This document shows, in pieces, positions 1 through 6,517 of a stretch of 7,875 bases of DNA; the first letter of the stretch is position 1; each line of letters starts with the position of its first letter. Position numbers and translations under genes: made by a program. The DNA comes from Clostridia bacterium (GTDB lineage: Bacteria; Bacillota; Clostridia; Christensenellales; Aristaeellaceae), in assembly GCA_900759005.1 (NCBI GenBank), contig CAAEUQ010000169.1:1-7875 (forward strand), read 5' to 3'. The notes below the pieces were generated by a model that had not been told where the DNA came from, did not search any database, and saw only the letters and a program-made list of their open reading frames with translations.

Positions 1-18
1 AAAACATGAGGACTTAGT

Positions 19-95
19 TGGTGGGGTTAGTAGGGCTCGAACCTATGACCTTCACGATGTCAACGTGACGCTCTAACCAACTGAGCTATAACCCC
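19..95 (-). tRNA. tRNA-Val, anticodon GAC, with encoded CCA
   Basis: Read on the minus strand this folds as a complete cloverleaf. The acceptor stem GGGGTTA (95-89) pairs with TAACCCC (29-23). The D arm is GCTC/GAGC. The anticodon stem TCACG/CGTGA encloses the loop TTGACAT, with anticodon GAC at plus positions 59-61, which reads valine codons GUC and GUU. The variable loop has 5 bases and the T loop is TTCGAGC. The discriminator is A, and the CCA end is encoded (plus 19-21). The outermost T-stem pair appears as A/C (49-65), a single mismatch that does not otherwise disturb the fold. A strong promoter lies just upstream. No terminator is visible before the window edge, so more tRNAs could follow in the same transcript. 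Confidence 0.96.
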
Positions 96-108
96 GAACA
101 ACAAAATT

Positions 109-137
109 ATTATACTACAAAAGAACACATCTGTCAA
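109..137 (-). promoter_or_regulatory. Sigma-A type promoter of tRNA-Val
   Basis: On the minus strand the -35 box TTGACA (137-132) and the -10 box TATAAT (114-109) both match consensus exactly and are separated by the ideal 17 bases. The expected transcription start, near 102, is about 7 bases before the mature tRNA 5' end at 95. Such a strong promoter with a short leader is typical of stable RNA genes. Confidence 0.88.
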
Positions 138-223
138 TGGCAATTTCCTGAAAATCTCTTTTTTGTCATTGAATTAACAATCTCGGCATAGTATGGAGGC
201 GTGCAAGGAAGGAGTGTTGCAAT

Positions 224-1951
224 ATGAACTTCTTTGGCGTTTACCATTCCAATACTTATGCAGCAATTTCTGAAAAGTGCGATGCACCGTGCATCACGAA
301 AGGGCGGATGCGGCTTTGTGCCGCGGAAACGGCTTCTTCGGGCGATCTGATTGCGTTTTGCATCGGGCGATTGCGAAATCGTTATGCGCTTTTGCAGCTC
401 CTCGGGCTGTGCGGCTCGCCCACAAATTCGGAAATTGCGCTGCAAGCGTATCGAAAATGGGGGAGTACATTCTCCGATCACCTGGAGGGGCCGGTTATTG
501 CGGGCGTTTTGAATGCTGCGCAGGACGAAATGATCCTCTCGCGCGATCGAATGGGTGAACTGACGCTGTTCTATTCGCGAGACGCGTCGGGCGGAATTGC
601 GTTTTCCGATCATCCGGACACGCTGCTGCGCGCGGGTATGTTCCGGCCGGTCGTTGACCGTGAAGGAATGTGCGAGCTGTTTGGATTGGGGCCCGCACGC
701 ACGCCGGGACGCACGCCGTATCGTGATTTGCGCGAGCTTGAACCGGGCTGCCGTCTGATCGCGTGCGGAAGCAGCATGACCATCGATCGATATTTCGATA
801 TTTCGGGGCGACCACACACGGAGAATGCACACGAAACGATCGTGCATACGCGCGCGCTGCTCGACCGCGCAATCGGCGATATCGCCGCACTTCATCCGGG
901 CGCAATGCTTTCCGGCGGGGTGGATTCAACGGCGCTGACGGCGCTTCTGGCGGCGCAGGGAGCGCGCATAAAGACGTTTTCGGTGGATTATCGGGACAAC
1001 GAGAAGGACTACCGCCCGAGCACGTTCCGCCCATCGATGGACGCGCCGTTTATTGAGCTCGCCGCGCGTACGCTGAACTGCGATCATCGCGGATTCATTC
1101 TGGAGCAGGCGGAGCTTGCGGATTCATTGCAGTCCGCACTGGATGCGCGCGGATTTCCCGGAATGGCGGATATCGACGGTTCACTCTGGCTGTTTGCCGG
1201 AAGAATTGCGCCGCACGCGCGCTGCGTCATCTCCGGTGAATGCGGCGACGAGGTTTTCGGCGGATATCCGTGGTTCCGCGGCGACGCGCCGCTTTCAGAG
1301 AATGCGTTTCCATGGTCGGGCTCGATGGAGCTGCGCGAGAGCGTACTCCATCCGGAGACGGCGAAGCGACTGAATCTGACGGAATACGTGAGTGGAACGC
1401 TCGTTGACGCAATCCGGCAGGCAAATGTCCCAGGCGCTGCGGATGACCGCGAAGCGCGCCTCAAGCGCATTCAGAAGCTTTGCTTCCGATTTTTCATGGC
1501 AAATCTTCAGGAACGCGCGCGCACGATGTGCACAGCTCAGGGGTTGAGCGTGATCACACCTCTTTGCGACGAGCGGTTGGTCGAATACGTGTACAATGTG
1601 CCATGGGCGATGAAATTCATGAACGGCACGGAAAAGGGGCTGTTCCGCGCGGCTGTGGCGGATTGCGTGCCGCCGGAAATCAACGAGCGCCGCAAAAGCC
1701 CGTATCCAAAGACGTGCAGTCCGATTTACGCGAAGATCATTCGCGAACGGACGCTTAAAATGCTCGCTGATCCCGACGCCCCGCTGAACGAATGGATTGA
1801 CGTTCAGGCAGTGCGCCGTCTGGCGGAATCCGAACTCGACGCTGCCGCCGCACCGTGGTTCGGTCAGTTGATGGCCGGCCCGCAAATGCTCGCATATCTC
1901 CTTCAGATCAATCTCTGGATACGCGAGCGCAATATCCGCGTCGAACTGTAA
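224..1951 (+). CDS. Asparagine synthase-like protein with degenerate glutaminase domain
   Basis: This resembles AsnB/AsnO enzymes, which make asparagine from aspartate, ATP and glutamine-derived ammonia in the cytoplasm. The C-terminal synthetase half (about 205-575) looks intact. It has the PP-loop SGGVDS (230-235), SGECGDEVFGGYPW (337-350, with Glu339 matching the E. coli AsnB catalytic Glu), TEKGLFR (469-475, Lys471 at the expected catalytic lysine) and RKSPYPKT (490-497), which recalls AsnO-type proteins. The N-terminal half keeps the end of a class II glutamine amidotransferase (ILSRDRMGELTLFYSR, 104-119). However, it begins MNFFGVY instead of MCGI, so the nucleophilic Cys2 is absent, and no clear NGEIYN or RLSIID motif is seen. 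The start is firm: AAGGAAGGAG (205-214) lies 9 bases upstream and an in-frame stop sits at 170-172, so no longer form with MCG exists. At 575 residues it is somewhat shorter than typical AsnO (about 610). It may use free ammonia or a partner's ammonia, or may amidate or adenylate another substrate. No symbol is given because function is uncertain. Confidence 0.85.
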   Translation: MNFFGVYHSNTYAAISEKCDAPCITKGRMRLCAAETASSGDLIAFCIGRLRNRYALLQLLGLCGSPTNSEIALQAYRKWGSTFSDHLEGPVIAGVLNAAQDEMILSRDRMGELTLFYSRDASGGIAFSDHPDTLLRAGMFRPVVDREGMCELFGLGPARTPGRTPYRDLRELEPGCRLIACGSSMTIDRYFDISGRPHTENAHETIVHTRALLDRAIGDIAALHPGAMLSGGVDSTALTALLAAQGARIKTFSVDYRDNEKDYRPSTFRPSMDAPFIELAARTLNCDHRGFILEQAELADSLQSALDARGFPGMADIDGSLWLFAGRIAPHARCVISGECGDEVFGGYPWFRGDAPLSENAFPWSGSMELRESVLHPETAKRLNLTEYVSGTLVDAIRQANVPGAADDREARLKRIQKLCFRFFMANLQERARTMCTAQGLSVITPLCDERLVEYVYNVPWAMKFMNGTEKGLFRAAVADCVPPEINERRKSPYPKTCSPIYAKIIRERTLKMLADPDAPLNEWIDVQAVRRLAESELDAAAAPWFGQLMAGPQMLAYLLQINLWIRERNIRVEL

Positions 1952-1958
1952 ATAGAAA

Positions 1959-1990
1959 AGCATTCTCCGAAACATCAATCGGAGAATGCT
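1959..1990. terminator. Bidirectional intrinsic terminator between convergent genes
   Basis: AGCATTCTCCGA (1959-1970) and TCGGAGAATGCT (1979-1990) are perfect 12-bp inverted complements around an 8-base loop. On the minus strand the hairpin starts 6 bases after the stop of the small secreted protein gene and is followed by TTTTCTATTTA, a good terminator tail. On the plus strand it starts 7 bases after the asparagine-synthase-like stop, but the tail (CTGCGTTTAT) is weak. It should therefore serve both transcripts, more strongly for the minus-strand operon. Confidence 0.85.
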
Positions 1991-1996
1991 CTGCGT

Positions 1997-2608
1997 TTAT
2001 CCCTGAATCAAACGGTTCAGGAAATCGGAAATGGATGAACTCAAATCACTCTGAGGCGCTCCTTCGATATCCCAATCGGAAAAATCCTGATGCCGCACGG
2101 TTTGACCGACGGTTTCGGCGATTTGCCAAACGGGAGCGTCTTCACCGTACGCCTCGTCCGTGCCCGTAAAGATGCTGATCTTATAAAACAGACCATCCAA
2201 GCCCGTCATCGCGATGCCGTAAAGCTCGTTGCTCGCGCTCGGCTGCGTATTGCGATAGGTCAGAATCTCCGAATCGCCGTCTACGCGCACGGAGGATTCG
2301 GCGCTTGGCGTCTTTTCGACCATCGCTTTGAATTCATCGTATGTCAGCTCGTCCGCCTGAAATACGCGCATTTGAAGAACAAATTCGTCGTTTCCGCCAA
2401 TGAGAATATAACCGTTCGCCGTATCGGATGCACTCAGATCGTAATTCACGAAGTCGGCAGGGACGGCAAATGTGATTCCGCCGTAAGAATAGCCGATATA
2501 CGACCAGCCGTCCTCGGCAAGCAGCGGCGCGTCGCTTTCCGCAATGACGTAAAGCGGGCAAAGCATGAACAGGACGAGCATAAGAAGCATTGAGAGACAT
2601 TTTTTCAT
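1997..2608 (-). CDS. Small secreted protein, possible PsbP/DcrB-like fold, function unknown
   Basis: The 203-residue product starts with a clear signal peptide: MKKC, a hydrophobic stretch (5-20), and a likely type I cleavage site VIA|ES after residue 23. Cys17 is in the context FMLC, which is not a lipobox, so it is probably released or surface-associated rather than lipidated. The mature part is acidic and carries a pattern typical of PsbP/DcrB-like secreted domains: an aromatic/glycine strand leading to GITFAVPADF (44-53), strands around YILIGG and FVLQMRVF, and a helix at DEFKAMVEK. That fold assignment is a weak inference from pattern, not from a firm family match. It is the last gene of the two-component operon, 28 bases after the GerMN lipoprotein gene. 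AGGAG (2625-2621) sits about 12 bases upstream of the ATG. A role as an envelope accessory protein of the system is plausible, but nothing in the sequence proves it. Confidence 0.8.
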   Translation of the reverse strand: MKKCLSMLLMLVLFMLCPLYVIAESDAPLLAEDGWSYIGYSYGGITFAVPADFVNYDLSASDTANGYILIGGNDEFVLQMRVFQADELTYDEFKAMVEKTPSAESSVRVDGDSEILTYRNTQPSASNELYGIAMTGLDGLFYKISIFTGTDEAYGEDAPVWQIAETVGQTVRHQDFSDWDIEGAPQSDLSSSISDFLNRLIQG

Positions 2609-2636
2609 TGCAATTCACATCTCCTTGAATGAATTG

Positions 2637-4148
2637 TCAGGGTTGCACCGTCGCAGCGGCGATTGCTTCCGTGGGCATTGGATTGGTGGGCAGCAGCACG
2701 GTTTTCAGGTAAATTTCGCCCGCAAACGATTCAACAGCGCGCCCTTCAACCAGAAAGCACACGCCCTGAATGCCGTCTAGCGCGCAGAGGGTGTCGACCA
2801 TTGCGTATATGCACGCGCGTTCCTCTACCGCGTTCAGATTCAGCGCTTTGCGATAGAAATTCGCCGAAAGATTGACCGTGCAAATCTCGTTTTCAACGGA
2901 AACGCCGAGAATATCGCCCGCGGAAACATCTTTCGGCAGCGCCGAATTCCCGCCGAGCACATTCGTCATTTCAAATAATGTTGCAAGCACGCTCAGCGGG
3001 GATGCCGCCTGACGCATTGAAAGCGCTCCCTCGGTTCTTTCAAGAGAACCGTCCTTTAACGGCAGATACGCGGCAAACGCGCCACCGATGCGATTGGCGA
3101 AGTCCGCGCGGTGAATCAGACCATCCGGAAAATTCAGCGTCGCGTTGCCGAGCTTGCAGCTGGTCAGCGTCTCGCCGTCCAGCGTGATCCGCACCGCGTC
3201 GATATCCGGCACGAACGATGAAACCGTAAGCACGATCGACGCAATCGCCTTCCATTCAGGCAAATCGGACATCGCGCAATAATTCAGCGCTTCCGATGAA
3301 AGCTCAAGCAGCAGCACGCGCTCGCCGGAACGCGAAATTTCGATTGATGGATTGTTGATCAGCAGATCGGCGCTTTCCGGCAGCGGCGCGACGGCGGAAT
3401 CCAGCCCCGCCGCGCCGTTTCGAAGCGCGCGAATCAGCGTCGAGGCGTAATCCGTGCTGTTGAATTCAAGCTCGCGCATTTCGGAAATCAGCCAATCGCC
3501 GTTTTTCGATGGGAAATACAGCACTGCGCTGCGCCGAATCGTTCCGGTAACCTGTTCGAGAAAATAGCTGTTCTCTGTATTCATTTGCGCGTACGTCGGC
3601 GCAATGCCGGCATACGCTTCCGTGCGCACGCCGACCGGCAGCTCCGCGATGGCGACCGGTCGACCGCCGATCAGGATATTCGCGCCCTTTACGTTCGGAA
3701 TGGAAAGCAGCGTATTCGTTAGGCACGCGAGCATCATCAGCGTGTCCGTTTCGCTTTGAACACCGAGCGCATCCGGTGAAAGATTGACCGTTACGATGCC
3801 GCACGCGAATTCGACGCTGCGGATCTCTGTTCCGGACGGAATGAATGTCATTTGTGAAGCGATAGACGAGCTCATCAACGTTTTCAGCACCGTTTCGCAG
3901 AAATTTTCCGTGTCCGTCGGCGTCATAAAGCGCTTGATCGTTGAAAACGAAGTGCCATCACCAGAAACATAGTTGAACGTCACGCTGACGGGGGCGTATT
4001 CGATGGATTGCCCGAGAATTTCGCGTGCTTCCTCCGCTGCGGGCGTTGGCAGCGCGTATTCCTGATCGACGTCCGTCGTCGGCATTTGCGTGCAGCCGCC
4101 GAGAAAAACGCACGCGGCAATCGCAAATATCAGCAATCGTTTTTTCAT
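2637..4148 (-). CDS. Lipoprotein with three GerMN-like modules
   Basis: This 503-residue exported lipoprotein has a signal peptide ending in the lipobox LGGC (16-19), so Cys19 should be lipidated and the protein anchored on the outer face of the membrane. I see three consecutive GerMN-like modules. Module 1 is about 54-165, with VTFNYVSGDG and ending in NILIGGRPV. Module 2 is about 207-330, starting AVLYFPSKNGDWLISEMREL and ending RITLDGETL. Module 3 is about 357-472, starting AAYLPLKDGSLERTEGAL and ending VCFLVEGRAV. Each shares the layout strand, turn with a (D/N)G, strand, a helix, a VTVNLS-like strand (VTVNLS in 1, LLLELS in 2, CTVNLS in 3), a long helix, and a final strand with (E/D/G)G(R/E). 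GerMN domains occur in spore germination protein GerM and in the actinobacterial lipoprotein LpqB, which works with the MtrAB two-component system. Here the gene directly follows the kinase, with its AAGGAGG (4159-4153) overlapping the kinase stop codon, so translation is probably coupled. A kinase-modulating or peptidoglycan role is inferred from context. Confidence 0.87.
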   Translation of the reverse strand: MKKRLLIFAIAACVFLGGCTQMPTTDVDQEYALPTPAAEEAREILGQSIEYAPVSVTFNYVSGDGTSFSTIKRFMTPTDTENFCETVLKTLMSSSIASQMTFIPSGTEIRSVEFACGIVTVNLSPDALGVQSETDTLMMLACLTNTLLSIPNVKGANILIGGRPVAIAELPVGVRTEAYAGIAPTYAQMNTENSYFLEQVTGTIRRSAVLYFPSKNGDWLISEMRELEFNSTDYASTLIRALRNGAAGLDSAVAPLPESADLLINNPSIEISRSGERVLLLELSSEALNYCAMSDLPEWKAIASIVLTVSSFVPDIDAVRITLDGETLTSCKLGNATLNFPDGLIHRADFANRIGGAFAAYLPLKDGSLERTEGALSMRQAASPLSVLATLFEMTNVLGGNSALPKDVSAGDILGVSVENEICTVNLSANFYRKALNLNAVEERACIYAMVDTLCALDGIQGVCFLVEGRAVESFAGEIYLKTVLLPTNPMPTEAIAAATVQP

Positions 4149-4157
4149 GCGTCCTCC

Positions 4158-5633
4158 TTATTTCTGTGCGAGCGGCAAGTCGATCGTGAACGTCGAGCCC
4201 TTGCCCTCTTCGCTTTCCGCAGTGATCGTTCCGCCATGAAGCGCGACGATCTGCTTTACAATCGAAAGCCCGAGTCCCGTGCCGCCGGTCGCGCGCGAAC
4301 GCGCCTTGTCTACGCGATAGAATCGATCGAAAACGTGGGGGAGATCCGCCTGCGGAATTCCGATGCCCGTATCGGTTACGCGAATGATCGCGCGCCTGCC
4401 GGAACGGATCAGGCTCGCCTGAACGGAGCCGCCGCGCGGCGTATATTTGATCGCGTTGTCGATTACATTGTAAATCACCTGCTGGAGCTTGACTGCGTCG
4501 CCGGAGGTTTCCAGCGCTTCCTTCGCCGAGCATTCCAGCTCAATGCCGTTCTCGCGCGCGAGCGGGGCAAGGCGCTTGACCTGTTCCAGCAGCAGCTCGT
4601 GAAGATCAACGTCGCTCAGGCTCAGTTTCATGCCGCCGCTGTCGATATTGACCAGCGTAAGCAGGTCGGAAACGATTCGGTTCAGGCGATCGATTTCCTT
4701 ATTGACATCTGAAAGGAATTCGCGCGTCATGCCCGGGTCGATCGGATCCTGATACAAAATCGTTTCAATCAGGATTTTCATCGTGCTCAGCGGGGTTTTC
4801 AGCTCGTGTGACGCGTTGGAGACGAACAGGTTTCTCGAACGATCGAGCGCTTCGAGCTTTTCGGACATTCCGTTAAACGCCGTCGCAAGCTCTGCAAATT
4901 CATTTTTGCCGCGGACGTTTACGCGCGCGGAGAAATCGCCGCCGCTCATCTTCGCGATGCCTTCGCGCAGCTCGCCGACTGGCTTCGTGATCGTTCGTAG
5001 AACGAGACTGCTCATTACGATAACGATCAGTGCGACCACCGTAAGCCATCCGAGGATCTTCATCTGGATTTCACGGAGACTGTCGTAAATTTCCTGAACG
5101 CGGGAAACGTAAATCGCCACGCCCAGCAGCCGATCTCCGTCGTGAATCGCGGATGCGAATACGCCCTTCATATCGCTTCCGGCGGTAAATACGTTGACCG
5201 TCGCCGTCACGCGCTGACCGTCGGTCGCGCCCGCGTCGTAAATACCGTAGCCGGACGCCGATCCGGAGAGAACCTTCGCCGATTCCGCGAGATTCAGGCG
5301 GACGCCGCTCAGTGCTGAATCCGTATCGACCTGCACCACGCCGAGCGAATCAAGAATCAGTACGCGGCTTTCAGGCTCCTGACACGTTTCGCGCGCGCAT
5401 GCGATCATTTCATACGCATTCAGCGCAGCAAAAGGAGCGCATACACGTTCCGCCAGCGAATCGGCGATTCTCTGGTCCTCCTTGATGCGCTGATTAAACA
5501 TATATTCGCCCACCAGCTGAATCAGCGATACGCCCACCACGGAAAAGGCGACAGCGATGATCAGCAGGTAGGCGATTACGATCCTCCAGCGGACAGAGTA
5601 TAGATTTTTCTTAATCCTTGTCAGTGAAATAAT
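4158..5633 (-). CDS. Membrane sensor histidine kinase, WalK/PhoR-like
   Basis: This is the sensor partner of the upstream response regulator. Numbering from the start chosen here (491 residues), it has TM1 (about 16-40), an extracytoplasmic sensor domain of about 150 residues with a PAS-like RVLILDSLGVVQVDTDS segment, TM2 (about 192-213), HAMP (about 214-265), HisKA with the phospho-accepting His276 in NASHELKTP, then HATPase_c with the N box VIDNAIKY (Asn393), G1 DTGIGIP (Asp421), F box FDRFY and G2 GTGLGLSIV (451-459). There is no cytoplasmic PAS domain, unlike B. subtilis WalK. The start is unclear because no ATG, and no GTG or TTG with a ribosome site, lies where family members begin. I chose ATT at 5633 because GGGGAG (5645-5640) precedes it by 6 bases. 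Alternatives are CTG 5624 and GTG 5696, which gives 512 residues but has no ribosome site and overlaps the regulator by 86 bases. Function is secure; only the first 25 or so residues are in doubt. Confidence 0.93.
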   Translation of the reverse strand: MISLTRIKKNLYSVRWRIVIAYLLIIAVAFSVVGVSLIQLVGEYMFNQRIKEDQRIADSLAERVCAPFAALNAYEMIACARETCQEPESRVLILDSLGVVQVDTDSALSGVRLNLAESAKVLSGSASGYGIYDAGATDGQRVTATVNVFTAGSDMKGVFASAIHDGDRLLGVAIYVSRVQEIYDSLREIQMKILGWLTVVALIVIVMSSLVLRTITKPVGELREGIAKMSGGDFSARVNVRGKNEFAELATAFNGMSEKLEALDRSRNLFVSNASHELKTPLSTMKILIETILYQDPIDPGMTREFLSDVNKEIDRLNRIVSDLLTLVNIDSGGMKLSLSDVDLHELLLEQVKRLAPLARENGIELECSAKEALETSGDAVKLQQVIYNVIDNAIKYTPRGGSVQASLIRSGRRAIIRVTDTGIGIPQADLPHVFDRFYRVDKARSRATGGTGLGLSIVKQIVALHGGTITAESEEGKGSTFTIDLPLAQK

Positions 5634-6303
5634 AGCCCACTCCCCACTTGGTGAAGATGTATTCCGGCTGGCTGGGCACCTTTTCAATCTTCTCACGCAG
5701 GCGGCGGATGTGCACGTCTACCGTGCGCAGATCGCCCAGATAATCGTACTTCCAGATCGTTTCCAGAAGGCTCTCGCGGGAGAAGACCTTGCCGCGGTTG
5801 GTCATGAACAGCTGAAGAAGGTCGAATTCCTTCGCCGTCAGATTTACGTCGCGTCCGGCGACGGAAACGGAACGGTTGTTCATATTCAGCTTCAGATCGC
5901 GAACGGTGATTGAGCGCTGATTCGTCTCCGCGTGCTGCATCGTCGTGCGGCGCAGAATCGTCTTGATGCGCGCTTTGACCTCAAGGATATTGAACGGCTT
6001 GGTCATATAATCGTCCGCACCGTATTCAAGGCCGAGGATTTTATCCATATCCTCGCCCTTTGCGGTCAGCATGATGATCGGCACGCTGCTCTTTTCGCGA
6101 ATACGCTGGCAAACCTCGATGCCGTCGAATTTGGGAAGCATTACGTCGAGCAGCACCAGATCGAACTGTCCGGCGAAAAACTTGTTCACAGCTTCCTCGC
6201 CGTCGGCGGCGGAGTCCGTTTCATAGCCGTCCTGTTCCAGAGAATATTTCAAACCTTTTACAATCAGCGGCTCGTCGTCAACGATCAGAATCTTTCTCGC
6301 CAT
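5611..6303 (-). CDS. OmpR-family response regulator, WalR/PhoP-like
   Basis: A 230-residue cytoplasmic transcription regulator of normal family length. The receiver domain (1 to about 118) has the acidic pocket Asp9-Asp10, the phosphorylated Asp53 in LVLLDVMLP, Thr80 in IIMLTAK and Lys102 in MTKPF. The C-terminal winged helix (about 130-228) has LTAKEFDLL (155-163), the recognition region RTVDVHIRRLREKIE (193-207) and the closing hairpin KWGVGYYF. The stretch LLETIWKYDYLGDLRTVDV strongly recalls WalR and PhoP of Bacillota. The ATG at 6303 is chosen over an upstream in-frame start at 6354 because AAGGAGG (6317-6311) lies 7 bases before it, homologues start at this MARKILIVDDE, and the promoter's expected start near 6359 leaves almost no leader for the longer form. 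It is the first gene of the operon, and its end overlaps the likely start of the kinase gene. Family context suggests control of cell envelope genes. Confidence 0.95.
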   Translation of the reverse strand: MARKILIVDDEPLIVKGLKYSLEQDGYETDSAADGEEAVNKFFAGQFDLVLLDVMLPKFDGIEVCQRIREKSSVPIIMLTAKGEDMDKILGLEYGADDYMTKPFNILEVKARIKTILRRTTMQHAETNQRSITVRDLKLNMNNRSVSVAGRDVNLTAKEFDLLQLFMTNRGKVFSRESLLETIWKYDYLGDLRTVDVHIRRLREKIEKVPSQPEYIFTKWGVGYYFTDKD

Positions 6304-6365
6304 GGAGAATCCTCCTTTAATTGAACGCGCAATCGGCGCGGGCAGTTCATACAAATGTCATTTTT

Positions 6366-6394
6366 ATTATACACATTTTCTTATCCTATTTCAA
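6366..6394 (-). promoter_or_regulatory. Sigma-A promoter of the two-component operon
   Basis: On the minus strand the -35 box TTGAAA (6394-6389) and the -10 box TATAAT (6371-6366) are separated by exactly 17 bases. Transcription should start near 6359, giving a leader of about 56 bases to the regulator ATG. The leader holds a small GC-rich hairpin, CGCGC/GCGCG with a 5-base loop (6340-6326), just ahead of the ribosome site. No other promoter is obvious inside the operon, so all four genes are probably read from here. Confidence 0.82.
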
Positions 6395-6413
6395 GAGTTG
6401 ATTTGTAAATGTT

Positions 6414-6442
6414 AGAATTTTCTGCGACCCTGTACAAATTCT
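6414..6442. repeat. Inverted repeat between the divergent promoters, candidate operator
   Basis: AGAATTT (6414-6420) and AAATTCT (6436-6442) are perfect inverted complements with 15 bases between, so the arm centres are 22 bp apart, about two helical turns. The right arm overlaps the -35 box of the carboxypeptidase promoter, and the left arm is about 20 bases upstream of the operon -35 box. This placement would suit a dimeric regulator acting on both promoters. A seven-base AT-rich arm pair can occur by chance in such a region, so this stays tentative. Confidence 0.35.
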
Positions 6443-6459
6443 CGAATTAATGCTATAAT
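6431..6459 (+). promoter_or_regulatory. Extended -10 promoter of the carboxypeptidase gene
   Basis: TGCTATAAT (6451-6459) is a perfect -10 box (6454-6459) with the extended TG motif two bases upstream, a feature that compensates for a weak -35 box. Seventeen bases upstream lies TGTACA (6431-6436), matching four of six consensus bases. The expected start is at about 6466-6467, about 50 bases ahead of the ATG. It diverges from the operon promoter, and the two -35 boxes are about 36 bases apart. Confidence 0.78.
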
Positions 6460-6494
6460 ACAAAACAGGCGGACGTGTTTTCGCCCGTTTTGTA
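6459..6494. repeat. 13-bp imperfect palindrome spanning the carboxypeptidase transcription start
   Basis: TACAAAACAGGCG (6459-6471) and CGCCCGTTTTGTA (6482-6494) are inverted complements apart from one position, around a 10-base loop. In plus-strand RNA the odd position is A/C, but in minus-strand RNA it is a G-U wobble, so the hairpin is better on the minus strand, where it is followed by GTTTTGTATTATAG. Because the predicted plus-strand start lies inside the left arm, the nascent plus transcript would keep only the GGCG/CGCC core. It is either a DNA operator over the start site or a terminator for antisense transcripts leaving the carboxypeptidase gene. Confidence 0.6.
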
Positions 6495-6517
6495 TGTATA
6501 GATTTCGGAGGATCATG

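Noticed and set aside
19..95. tRNA-Val as an integration site for a mobile element
   Set aside because: No integrase, direct repeat of the tRNA 3' end or cargo-like genes are seen in the window. The neighbouring genes have ordinary chromosomal character.
163..197. Possible promoter for the asparagine-synthase-like gene (TTGTCA at 163 or TTGAAT at 169, with TATGGA at 192)
   Set aside because: The -10 match is only three of six and the start would fall right at the ribosome site. The gene must have a promoter in this 128-base gap, but I cannot place it with confidence.
134..895. Minus-strand open frame of 253 codons opposite the asparagine-synthase-like gene
   Set aside because: It is antisense to a gene with clear family motifs, has no recognisable domain or ribosome site, and is Arg/His-rich as expected of a shadow frame in GC-rich DNA.
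1295..1978. Minus-strand open frame of 227 codons opposite the C-terminal part of the asparagine-synthase-like gene
   Set aside because: It lies antisense to conserved synthetase motifs, crosses the terminator hairpin, and shows no family features or start signal.
4008..4712. Plus-strand open frame of 234 codons across the kinase and lipoprotein genes
   Set aside because: It is antisense to the kinase ATPase domain and the lipoprotein signal peptide, both of which are firmly identified. It shows no domain or ribosome site of its own.
6304..6354. A longer response regulator start, adding 17 residues (MYELPAPIARSIKGGFS)
   Set aside because: The ideal ribosome site at 6317-6311 serves the ATG at 6303, the extra residues are not part of the receiver fold, and the predicted transcript start near 6359 leaves almost no leader for it.
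6304..6514. Canonical WalR binding site (TGTWAH-N5-TGTWAH) in the divergent promoter region
   Set aside because: Single TGTAAA and TGTACA hexamers occur, but no pair with the required 5-base spacing was found on either strand, so a WalR box cannot be claimed.
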